A stretch of 64,000 bases of DNA from Ecdyonurus torrentis. Lineage: Eukaryota > Arthropoda > Insecta > Ephemeroptera > Heptageniidae. Shown here piece after piece: positions 11,090-20,600 of this stretch. The notes below the pieces were generated by a model. The model was not told the DNA's origin. It worked only from the letters and a program-made list of their open reading frames with translations, and did no database searches. Both the position numbers and the translations under genes were made by a program. Within the stretch, counting starts at the first letter, position 1. Each line of letters begins with the position of its first letter. The DNA lies in assembly GCA_949318235.1 (NCBI GenBank), contig OX439135.1:23576957-23640956 (forward strand), given 5' to 3'.

Positions 11090-12099
11090 AAAAACAATAA
11101 AACTAGGTGACAGAATTTATAATTTTAAATAATTTATTTATAATTATTTAATGAGACAACAGCGCAGCACGTAAATAAGTCATTATTATTATTATTTTTT
11201 TTTTTTTCACATAAATATGTAGCATGATTAAAACCGCAAAATTAAAACCGTAAAGACTAAGAAGAAGCGCGTAATTAAGCACTAGATTTTGCTTAAAAGA
11301 AAAAAGGCCTTTCAACGGTTCCTCAATAGTAAGGCCATAAAAAAAAAATTCATCAAAATGAAAAAAAAAAAAAAAAAAAAAAAATAGAAGAAAGCAATAT
11401 ATAATAGGTATTATTATAATAAAATATTATTACACTTATTAATCCGGCGCCCTTTTTACCCCGGCGCCCGGGGGAAATGTCCCCTCATCCCCCTCTATAG
11501 GGCCGCCACTGGGTCTACGGTGCGCACCACCTCCCAAACAATTGGCCCGTGATGAATGCCTACTAATAACGAGGTCTCGTGTGCGCACCACCTAGGCGGA
11601 GCCAATATACCGCAGGTCTACTGTGTGCACCACCTTCCCAACTTGCCCCGCGCGACCGCAGGTCTAGTGTGAGCACCATCTTGCCTCAGGTCTACGGTGC
11701 GCACCACCTTGCATCAAGTATACATAAGTTTTCATAAGGTGGTGCGCACCGTAGACTTGATGCAAGGTGGTGCACACCGTAGACCATTACCTTTATTTTA
11801 TGGAATAGATGTACGATTTATTTTATAGTATTATTTCTTAATTTATAATAATTTTTATTGCATTTTTATGTTTATTTTTCTGAAAACTGGATCTTAGTAA
11901 TAAAAATTATAAAATTATTTTCCTGAAAAAATTACAATAACAATGATTTTTTTTTTTTAAACAATGTATAAGTCACACATTTTTATTATTATTAGTATTT
12001 ATGACTTATTTACGTGCTGCGCTGTTGTCTCATTACATAATTATAAATAAATTATTTATAATTATAAATTCTGTCACCTAGTTTTATTGTTTTTTTTAT
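11090..12099. mobile_element. Element nested in the transposase intron
   Basis: Inverted termini of about 95-105 bp (AACAATAAAACTAGGTGACA at the left; its reverse complement at 12077-12097; both include the CAGCGCAGCACGTAAATAAG block) enclose a GC-richer core. The core has at least seven variants of GGTCTACGGTGCGCACCACC between 11513 and 11785, the last two inverted. It has no coding capacity. I could not settle the target duplication because the flanks are A/T runs. Confidence 0.72.
11513..11786. repeat. Repeats of GGTCTACGGTGCGCACCACC
   Basis: Direct imperfect copies occur near 11513, 11571, 11613, 11659 and 11686, followed by inverted copies near 11739-11786. The core GGTGCGCACC is self-complementary. 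Unit spacing varies from about 27 to 58 bp, so this is not a simple tandem array. The repeat lies inside the intron-nested element. Confidence 0.7.
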
Positions 12100-12292
12100 T
12101 ATTTTATTTTATCGCAAGCAAAACTTTCACATATTTGTATAATAAATAAATATGTAATATTAAGTTATCTTATAAATTTGTATAATTTCCGTCCATATGA
12201 ATAGCAAGTTTAAAAATTCGTATGTGCAATGCTATATTTATAATATAGCACGTCGTTTCCTTGAATATAATTATGTAATAAATATTAAATAC

Positions 12293-12408
12293 CTGTGTGC
12301 ATATTTATGTTTGTCTGGAATACAATGGTATATATACTTCTTTTCGTCAAGAGGTCTATATCCATTGAGGGTGGTACATCCTGATACGTGACACTTTTTG
12401 CCCGACAT
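12293..12408 (-). CDS. THAP-domain DDE transposase, exon 1
   Basis: A short first exon of 38 codons plus 2 bases. It begins ATG at 12408 (MSGKKCHVSGC), supplying the first zinc ligands C6 and C11 of the C2CH THAP module. The donor is CACAG|GTATTT at 12293/12292; joining to exon 2 gives HRYEKW across the junction, and the second ligand pair C61/H64 follows at the usual THAP distance. The 1.2-kb intron contains a nested element (11090-12099). The frame running the other way at 12197-12391 is a shadow. Without this exon the transposase would lack a functional DNA-binding domain, which is why the exon call is secure despite its length. Confidence 0.87.
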
Positions 12409-12700
12409 AATTTTGATTTTTCTATGCAAACTAGTGCAACAACACCACACTAAACTGGGCTGTATATGTCACTAGCGCCGCAGAACGAATGTGAAGACGA
12501 AACAAATGCGTTTTGTCTCTCCCTGTCTCATTCGGTTTTTCTTCTTTTGCACGAAAAATAAACGAAGGCAATAAGGGAAAAGAGTTGGGTCATTCCAATA
12601 TGTTTCAAAAGTGGGGGTGTTTATTACTGTATTAAAATAAATATGTCATATTGTCACGAAATCTCAACTAATCTCAATCATTCTGTGAGATCTATTCAAC
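12409..12700. promoter_or_regulatory. Probable bidirectional promoter of the Kolobok gene pair
   Basis: The two start codons face away from each other with 292 bp between them. The interval has a GC-richer patch (about 12465-12500) and no open frame of note. I see no convincing TATA box at the expected distance from either start. Shared control of transposase and partner is an inference from the geometry. Confidence 0.5.
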
Positions 12701-13276
12701 ATGAGCGGAGCTGCCATAGGGACTAGTGATGATCAGCCGCGTTTTACTGCAGAAGAAAAGAAGGCATTCCAAGAAAAAAAAAAGATAAGAGAGGAAAATA
12801 AAAAAAAAATGCAAGGGCGATCAAAAAGCTCATTGCAGTGGTGCACTTGCACTAAGTGTATTCGGATGCCAAGTGATTTGGAGTGCAGTTGCTGTCATGA
12901 GAGCACCAACTTGGCGGCTCTTTGTGTACGTGACGACGAGAACAATAAATGTATTTCAACTCATACTGATTTTGATGCTATTGTTTTAAATAAAAGGGTG
13001 TTAAATATGTTAAGATTTCACAAAGTAAAGCAAGGAGATAATCGCTACATTATCAGAGATGGTGATACTACAAATGCTGTGTGGCGTTACATGGCCTATT
13101 CAACTTTTATAAAGTGGTCTAAAGCTGAGACACACCTGGGAGACGATGTTTGTACTATCAGATACGTCGTGCCGGCCTGCGTGGTGACCAAAATAAGACA
13201 AGCCTACCCTAGTGCTGATGAATTATACGTAGGACACCGCGTCAAGTTTGGTTTGGAGACTAACTATCCAGCATAG
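12701..13276 (+). CDS. P2X7 ballast-domain-like zinc-binding protein carried by the transposon
   Basis: A 191-aa protein, single exon, ATG at 12701. Residues 1-40 are charged and Lys/Glu-rich, probably a helix. From residue 47 it follows the cysteine-rich cytoplasmic ballast of P2X7 receptors: WCTCTKC (47-53), a C-x-CC group (C62, C64, C65), C75, KCIST (83-87, aligning with the ACIT region), VLNKRVLNML, an N-x2-WRYMAY segment (residues 125-133), W139, VVPAC (156-160) and KIRQAYP (164-170), ending near a Y-x-G-H motif (176-179). In vertebrate P2X7 this region coordinates zinc and binds guanine nucleotide. Here there are no transmembrane segments, so this is the stand-alone form known in invertebrates. 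It sits inside a Kolobok-type element, divergent from the transposase, suggesting an accessory protein of the transposon. Homology is from conserved Cys/Trp spacing; the function is unknown. Confidence 0.82.
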   Translation: MSGAAIGTSDDQPRFTAEEKKAFQEKKKIREENKKKMQGRSKSSLQWCTCTKCIRMPSDLECSCCHESTNLAALCVRDDENNKCISTHTDFDAIVLNKRVLNMLRFHKVKQGDNRYIIRDGDTTNAVWRYMAYSTFIKWSKAETHLGDDVCTIRYVVPACVVTKIRQAYPSADELYVGHRVKFGLETNYPA

Positions 13277-13643
13277 AAATTCACATAAAAGGTATATTAA
13301 ACTTCCATATTTAAAACAAAATACAAATATTATATTTATTTATATTAAAATAATTTTGTCTATTATAATTACATAATAATGAGAAACAAAAATATAATTA
13401 TTATTATGCAATGCTTAGAATATATATTATTTATATTTTCTTACGAATATTAACAATATTTCGTCATTATTGTAATACGATAGTTATAACAATTTTAAAA
13501 GTTGAAGCATATTTTAAATTAATTATTTTATTTATTTTTTGTTTTAGATGTTGGAGGCTCCCGGGTCCTGAATAAGCGTGCCATAACTTGCCGGATCATA
13601 TAATATAACATCGGTGCAAAAATATGTGTATCTTAACAATAAA
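13277..13643 (+). other. 3' untranslated region of the ballast-like gene, possible UTR intron
   Basis: After the TAG stop there is a good donor (AAAAG|GTATATT at 13291/13292) and an acceptor with a T-rich tract (TTTTAG at 13542-13547), then a GC-richer stretch and AATAAA at 13638-13643. This would be a 3' UTR exon. It is inferred from signals only. Confidence 0.35.
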
Positions 13644-14351
13644 TTATTCTTGCAAATAATCATTGTATTTTATTCATATTTTTAATTAAGAAATTAGTAT
13701 AATGTATTTAAAAATATATATGTAAAAAAAATTTTTTATCTTCTTTCACAAAGGCTCTTTTATTAGTTACGTCTTATTTTAGTTATGAAAATGATTATTA
13801 AATTTCTTCTTATATATTACATAATAATATTTACATTCTAAAAACTGGAACACTATGTCATATACTTATCATTGCTATCCTTATATATATCCTATTCTTA
13901 TTCTTATGGCCTAATATTGTATAATTATAATTTCCGAGTTCCCATAGTTTCCTATCATGAAGGGGTCATGTGTGTGCGCATATTTATTATTATTTATTAC
14001 ATGCATATATATTGAAAATAATAAATGAATCTAGTCTGTGATCAACTGTTATGTTGGGTGAGTAATATAGGAATCATTCAGCTCGCGGCAACCGCACGAA
14101 CAACATTTGTATAATATCCTGAAATTTCTTTTATTGAATAAATAATAATAATAATATTTAACCACTCTCTTTTCTTCTCTCAACTAATACGCAAACACTG
14201 CAGCCAGCAGAACAGCAGCTTCGCTCGCGCTCGGCCAGCGCTCGGCCGCTTGCGCCGAGACCGAGACGCAGGCAGACGGCGAAGGCAGAGGGAGCTGCCG
14301 GCGGCGTTGTCGGATTCGCGACTTGTGACGTCATAAGTCGCGATAGATTTT

Positions 14352-14461
14352 ATTAAATTTAAATTATAAAGAAATTTCCTAGAATTTTTTAAATACTTTG
14401 TAAAATCATTAAATAAATATAAGATATCAATAATAGAAAATATATTGGTGAAATAACCGCT
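14352..14461 (-). repeat. Kolobok right terminal inverted repeat
   Basis: About 110 bp and inverted relative to 7962-8083. It ends in AATAACCGCT directly before the TTAA duplication. Confidence 0.85.
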
Positions 14462-14634
14462 TTAAATTACGTAGCTGTACGTAGCGTTCTCATGTCAGCC
14501 CCTTCAATTTCATGATATAGGCAACCAGTAGAGCATATGTGCCAACATATATGCATAACCTTCAGGGTATTATATCTCGAATTTTTTACCACTGTTTGTT
14601 TCTTCGTTTAAGTGATACACAACCCTAAAATATA

Positions 14635-14665
<31 letters not shown>

Positions 14666-14719
14666 GTTCTTCTCTAAAGAAATTTCATAGAAATTTGTCA
14701 TTTATTTAACATTTCCAGA

Positions 14720-14915
14720 CCGCGGGATAAGCGAGCCCCGCGAGGGTAAAGAGGAAAACTGACGTATTTGTTTTCCCTTACTGTGTGAGTAAAAAAGTTA
14801 TGCACCTTCTCAGGTAAGCTTAGCAGGTAGAGCAAGGGGTACAATTTTTTTACTCTGATAGTAGAGGGGCGTGTACTCTATATTGTTACACTCGCGGGGC
14901 TCGCTTATCCCGCGG
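14720..14915. mobile_element. GC-ended MITE
   Basis: The terminal inverted repeat CCGCGGGATAAGCGAGCCCC reads in from the left and its exact complement closes at the right. About 196 bp, non-coding, inserted in the outer arm. I could not identify a clear target duplication. Confidence 0.75.
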
Positions 14916-14935
14916 ACTATAAATTTCAAATAAAC

Positions 14936-14972
14936 GACTGATCACAGTGATCACTGATCAGTGATCACTATT
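14936..14972. repeat. Cluster of GATCACTGATCA palindromes
   Basis: Overlapping copies of TGATCAC/GTGATCA form a short self-complementary cluster. No function is evident. Confidence 0.4.
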
Positions 14973-15411
14973 GAATTGTTTTAGAAAAGAAAAAAAAATA
15001 CTTTTTTTAGAGTTAAGTATCACTTTAAATACAAAATAAATAAATAAATAAATAAAGTAGTTTGCTTTGTGTAATAAAAAAAAACATAAATCGACAATGT
15101 TAATCAATATAATATATATATACAGACAATTGTTTACTTTAACGAAGTAATAAAATCGAAATTAAAGTTTAAAATTTATAAAAGTAAAACTATATTATTA
15201 CAGCACTATAATCCCCAGTCACCGTTATCTCTGCCTTAGTGGCAATTTGACTAGCCAAGGTTCCCCTTTGATATGGCACAGGGCAAAACCATTATGATTA
15301 TTTGCTTTGATTTAAGTTACCCCGAATATTGCAAGTAAATGCAAAATTTCAATTTGTAGCGACATATTTTAGTCGAATTAATTTTTTTTTTTTAATTTAA
15401 AATATTATTTA

Positions 15412-15655
15412 GGGGTTAGGTGACCGACTGATATCTCGCAAACTAGACGGTTGCAAATTATAATATAAATACAAAATAATGTTACTTAAAAGTTTAGTTA
15501 CGTCAAACATGTGAAGACTTTTTTCAAAAAATGATCGTGATCGGATTTCGATCACATTTAGAGCTGTGATCGAACGTTTTTTGTATCTGATCATCACGTT
15601 CTCAGGTTCAAAAAATTTAAGTATTTTATGTAAAAAAAAAAATAATAATAATAAT
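15412..15655 (+). repeat. Truncated TTAA-MITE of the family seen at 56536-56934
   Basis: It starts with an AGGGGTTAGGTGACCGACTG block followed by ATATCTCGCAAACTAGACGG, matching in reverse the end of the TTAA-flanked element at 56934. The second end is missing. A related partial copy is at 25470-25675. The 83-aa frame on the minus strand is incidental. Confidence 0.6.
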
Positions 15656-16047
15656 ATCAAATAACAACTACTGATGTACAGGTATATGTTTTTGTGGTAT
15701 CTTTGCTTGCATCCGCTAAAAAGAGTAAATATGACATTTTATCTAGGTGTTTCAAAAAAATATTAATAATAATAAAGTTAAAAATAAATTTTTAATATAA
15801 TACTACCCTATCTGTGAGTTTAGTGTTGTATTTTTTTTTTTTTTTCAGCAACAATGATTCTTATATTCTAAATTGAACTTTTTTATTTCAATACACATAA
15901 AACATTTTCCTAAACAATTTTACTAACGTTACTTATGCAAAATGAAAACTCTTTTAGTTCTTTTTTGCACTAATTATTTTTTCAAAGAACTTTTACTATA
16001 TTTACCATATTCAATATATACCCACAGCCATAAGATATTTAATATAG

Positions 16048-16359
16048 TATAGGGCGTATGCGGATGACGTCATATTTATTGCGCTTTGAGGCCATGCTGG
16101 AGTTATAGTGAATATCATTGCTCAGCATAGGACAAACTTCAATTAAGCCAATTTTCTTTGAGAAATCGGTTCCTTTTTACGTTATTGTTATTTTTCTCAC
16201 ATACATGAGATACTAATTCAACATATTTACAGCATCAATGCTCTCAAAAATATTGCATAGTGGTTTTAAACTGGCAAAATGTTTTATTGTCCTATGCCAC
16301 CCATGTTATTGAGTTATCCAACTTGGCGTCGACTTTTACTTGAATGCACAGGCCCTATA
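16048..16359 (+). mobile_element. MITE family A copy
   Basis: It runs from TATAGGGCGTATGCGGATGA to GCACAGGCCCTATA, with internal blocks TTGCTCAGCATAGGACAAA and ATTGCATAGTGGTTTTAAAC shared, in inverted orientation, with 25771-26078, 38507-38814 and 59035-59345. About 310 bp, non-coding. The ends are imperfect inverted repeats starting with TATAGGGTGTATGC, and TA flanks fit a Tc1/mariner-type MITE. Confidence 0.75.
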
Positions 16360-16398
16360 CACGTATCAAGATCTCCCTACCAACCCACTCACAACAAA

Positions 16399-16747
16399 AA
16401 CACACAACACCATAAAAAATTGTCACTTATATATAAGTTAATAAAAAGACTCAATTCACAGTTTTTTAAAAATTATATATACATAGCTATGTAATATTTA
16501 CACCAATTGTAACGTTTTCGAGTGCGTATGTAGAAACATACAGTGTCTGCACTCTTCTTCTGCTTACATTGAAGCAGTAAGCAGAAGAAGAGTGCAGACA
16601 CTGCGTATGTTTCTACATACGCACTCAAAAACGTTACAATTGGTGTAAATATAACATAGCTATGTATATATAATTTTTAAAAAACTGTGAATTGAGTCTT
16701 TTTATTAACTTATATATAAGTGACAATTTTTTATGGTGTTGTGTGTT
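16399..16747. repeat. Near-perfect 350-bp palindrome
   Basis: Arms of about 165 bp run from AACACACAACACC to its complement at 16735-16747, with a short loop around 16569-16580. The innermost stem is AGTGTCTGCACTCTTCTTCT and its complement. Such a structure would form a long hairpin RNA if transcribed. It is most simply a hairpin-type MITE. The open frames at 16279-16494 and 16634-16828 share the palindrome sequence. Confidence 0.85.
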
Positions 16748-16856
16748 ATTTTTTATCGTCAAAACAAGCAGCGAGTGAAAGCCCAGGGTCTTATAGAAGG
16801 TAAGACTACAATAAATTTTTATCATCATGTCACCTCACTTGATATTCAAATTTTCA

Positions 16857-16858
<2 letters not shown>

Positions 16859-16912
<54 letters not shown>
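16859..16912. repeat. (TA)n microsatellite
   Basis: An uninterrupted TA repeat of about 25 units, making a chance Tyr/Ile frame. Confidence 0.95.
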
Positions 16913-16918
<6 letters not shown>

Positions 16919-17651
16919 ATTTTTTTTCAACTAGTTGCTCTATGTTTTGTTATTATTTGTTTAAAAAATATAGTTAAATTTATTTTTTTAATTCATATAA
17001 AATTAGAAAAACAATAAATATATAAAACTTTTAGCTACATATAGATAATAAATAACTTATCAAAAAGAGTATAAAATATTTTTATGTGAATAATTTGTAT
17101 ATCATTAAAGTATTGCTACATTAATTAAAATAATAATAATAATTTAAAATTTGTGATGTTCATTTTTATTTTCTTTATATCTTAGTTAATTTTGTTTCTT
17201 TTATTTCCTTGAAGGCTAGGGAATTATTCTTTAAATAAAAAAAATAATATACTAATAATAATAACAAAAAAAGTTAAATATATAAGAAAATTTTTATAAT
17301 TATTAAAATCATATGTCGTACCATTTTCTTTATGTGTGAACTGTGAACCAATCAATAAGGCGTTGCCTTGGTTGGATATATTACGTATTGTGTGGTTTGA
17401 TAATAAATAATTTTCTAATATGTGCAATATTTATTAACATGATTTTGTTATAGTCTAAATATTATTTAGTAGTTACTTTGATGCGCATATGTAAACAAAA
17501 GTCATCGTTTAGCGGTTAAAAATATTTTTCATTGTTGCAATTGTTTAAATAAATTACTGATTAAAATAAATCAAATAACAGTTCTTTGCGCATACAATAA
17601 TTTTTACTTGAGAAAAGAACTAGGATCAGACACTTGAACTTGAAATATAAC

Positions 17652-20600
17652 ATGAAGCACAGGACTTTGAGAAAACAAATAAAAAGAAGAACTTCTAAAC
17701 CACCTGCTGGTATGTATAATATTTTATAATATATAATGTTAATATTCGGCTTTTGATTTTATGACTAAATTAAATAATAAAATATATATTATATTTTTTT
17801 TAATAAAGATTTTGGTATTAAAAATAAAAAAATATAAAGAAATTTTATATTTCTGTATAGTTATTGCTTGATTATTTTTTAATTTTCTTATTTTGTGATA
17901 CTTTAGACAAATAATTATGTTATTATACCAAAACACGTTGTGTAATTTGAATTTTGGCCCCAATGCATTGAGAACAATTTTGCATGTTCTTAGCGCGTCA
18001 TAGGATTTCAAATTTGAGTTCGTTATGTTGAAAATATTCAACTTGATCTTAACGCATTGGACTTAAATTTAACATGTTCCCAACACGAACTTCGCTTAAC
18101 AAAGACTCATACTTGGTCCAAACGTTGCAAAATTCATTGCTTACTAAAATGACTGTATATACTTGTAGACTTTATTTTTAAAAAATGTTGCTTTCTGCAT
18201 CTTAGCGCCATGGAGTTGTCAGTACGTTACCTAAATATTAAAATAGTTTTCTCTTAGATAAGTAAGGGATTTAAATAAAATTTCATGCCTTCCCCCGTCT
18301 ATATCTTTTTATTATATTTATAATTTATGTTACGAAATACCCGGTAATATATTAAATTTATTTTTTTAATTGTTTCTAGTCCTCCTACGAGCCCGATGTA
18401 GATTGGTGATGCAAGATGTAGAGCACAGAGTGTTGTATCTTACGTTTCATAGAAAGGATGTACAACGTACCATGTCAAGAGTAAGAACATTAAGGATTGT
18501 CGACACTAAGAGTAAGTTTTACACAAACTCAATGTAAAGAATAAACCATCAGAAAACAATTGTTAAAAATAATACTAGTTTTTCTCAAAGAAATAAAAAT
18601 AACTGTACTGCATAAGTTGTTATTTCTAGAGAGCGCCAAAATAGTCAATCATTTTGACAAAATAGCTGATAAATATAGTCAACTTGATAAAAAAAATGTC
18701 GATTTTTTGTATATTAGTAGAATGATAAAAAAAAATTACTGGGTAAAAAATAATTTAAAATACAACTAGAAATAGTCGAAAAACTATTTTGGCGCTGTCT
18801 AGTTATTGATATTAAAATGTCATACAATGGAACTCTACTTAAAGCCCATGTCAACATACTTTTTTATCATTTAGAATACTAGATTGTTAATTACCAGAAC
18901 TTATTATAGATGAATTAGACACCAACACGTAGATTTTGTATTAATTTTCATTTATTTTCATTATAACGGTTATTTCACGTATCTGACGCCACAATGTACT
19001 GATGGAGTCGTGATAGGGGTAAAGAACTTGATGGAGGGGATTAACTTTATCACGTGACCAGAGCGGTGAATGTGATTGGCGGTGGTACCTTGTGACGTCA
19101 GATGCGTTAAATAGCCGTCAAAATTAAAATTAATACAAAATCAACGTGGTGGTTTCTAATTCATGGATAATAAGGCATGGTAACTATCAATCTAGTATTC
19201 TAATCTAAATGATAAAAAAAAAGTAAGTTAACATAAGCTTTAATAAAATAATTATGATGTAGAAACGTACAAATCGCTACGCGCGAGGAGGGCTGGTAAG
19301 GCTAGTAGAACGCGTTTGCGTAGCCTGTTAAGTTGGCGACGGAAGAAGTGGATGAAGAGAGATCAAGCTATGGACTGTGAGGGTAAATATATCCCTTAGT
19401 TTAATCTCGCATGCATTTAATTTTGTCTACCATAAAAATAACAAAAATAAAAAGATATCATTATTTCACAATAATGTATTAGACTATAAATGTTTCTATA
19501 GTCGCATTTATTGATGAATTATTTAAATATATATAAAAAAAACACGTAATTTGATGTAACTTAAAATATAATTTAATATTCGATAATATTCGATAATTTA
19601 AAATATAAGTCAGCTAATAAAATGTTTAAAACATTTCAGAATTTTATGAACCCCCACACAAGAGAGCAAGGACTGAAGTCGAGGCACACGTTTCTTTAAA
19701 ACGGCAGTACTATGAGATTGTTGTGCCCAGTCAAGAGCTGGTAAACCTGTACACCGCATCCGTTAGTCACCTGAGCCGCCCTGCATTCACCGTTCACCAA
19801 TCAAGAGAAAAAAAGAAGCAAAGAGTGAGGTTTGAGAGAGTATATTTCTACAAGAAAACCAGCAGAAGAGTTCCGTCTACAGGTCCACGTTATGTTGGAT
19901 CGATATGTGACCAACCTTTATCTGTTTCCACCCACGAAGGTCAACGGTGTGTTCCGTCTGTAGGCAATGGATCTGGTTATCATGTTTTTGATCTGCGACA
20001 CTCAGTTCTTAAATATTGGCGAGGAGAAGGAATGGACACGCCACTCCTAAACTGTAAGTAAACATATTGACACTTCTTACGTATCTTATAAAATAATATT
20101 ATACATATGTTTATAGGGACGGGATCTCTAGTTTGTTCATTTTTTGAAATAAAAATTCTGAACTCAGATGGTCGATCACGAATCATAAAGTATAAAATAT
20201 TATTGTCAGACATGCAAAAAGTTGGGACAGCGGGAAAAAAACTGTTTTATAAATCTATTAACTGCATGGGTCACTTATTTAATGTTTTTGTCAGTTTTGT
20301 CCAATTTTTCTCAGTTTTTGGAAACTGAAAATAGTCTTTTAGCAAAACACAAAATTGAAATTATTTGTTAATAAAAATACAAATCATTATTTTCAAGGCT
20401 TATCTTAAATCTAATTAGTGAACTATTAGTTATTACATGTATAGAAGTTTTTATTATTAATATTTATTCCTAATATTATAATAGCATTATTGCATAAGAA
20501 TTAAAATCTTGTTAAAAAAAAAAATCAAACTTTACCAAGTTTAAGAAAAAAAATAATCATTTTTAATCGTTTTGAATTTTTTTTTTTTTAATATTAATAG

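Larger units (their letters stand above)
7962..14461. mobile_element. Kolobok-type autonomous DNA transposon with two genes
   Basis: The 6.5-kb element starts AGCGGTTATTTCACCAATAT and ends with its reverse complement. TTAA flanks both ends (7958-7961, 14462-14465). It carries a divergent pair: a THAP-DDE transposase (minus strand, exons 12293-12408 and 8830-11065) and a P2X7-ballast-like protein (plus strand, 12701-13276). GC-rich sub-terminal blocks (8155-8280 and 14205-14330) stand out from the AT-rich surroundings. A 1-kb element is nested in the transposase intron. TTAA duplication plus a THAP transposase points to Kolobok; piggyBac also uses TTAA but lacks THAP, and P elements have THAP but make 8-bp duplications. 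Both reading frames are open, so recent activity is plausible. Confidence 0.87.
14466..15195 (-). repeat. Outer inverted-repeat arm, right
   Basis: This is the inverted counterpart of 900-1190, starting exactly after the TTAA at 14462-14465. It is interrupted by a (TA)n/poly-T tract (14628-14664) and by a GC-rich hairpin element at 14720-14915. It resumes with TAAATCGACAATG and ACAATTGTTTACTTT near 15090-15140. Confidence 0.72.

Noticed and set aside
11513..11786. CRISPR-like array
   Set aside because: Spacing is irregular, some copies are inverted, the units vary, and the context is an animal transposon.
7962..14461. piggyBac or P-element identity for the 6.5-kb transposon
   Set aside because: TTAA would fit piggyBac, but the protein has a THAP domain and a DxxH motif. 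P elements have THAP but make 8-bp duplications, not TTAA.
16279..16828. Mirror-image 71-aa and 64-aa frames as genes
   Set aside because: Both are translations of the two arms of the hairpin at 16399-16747 and a neighbouring MITE.
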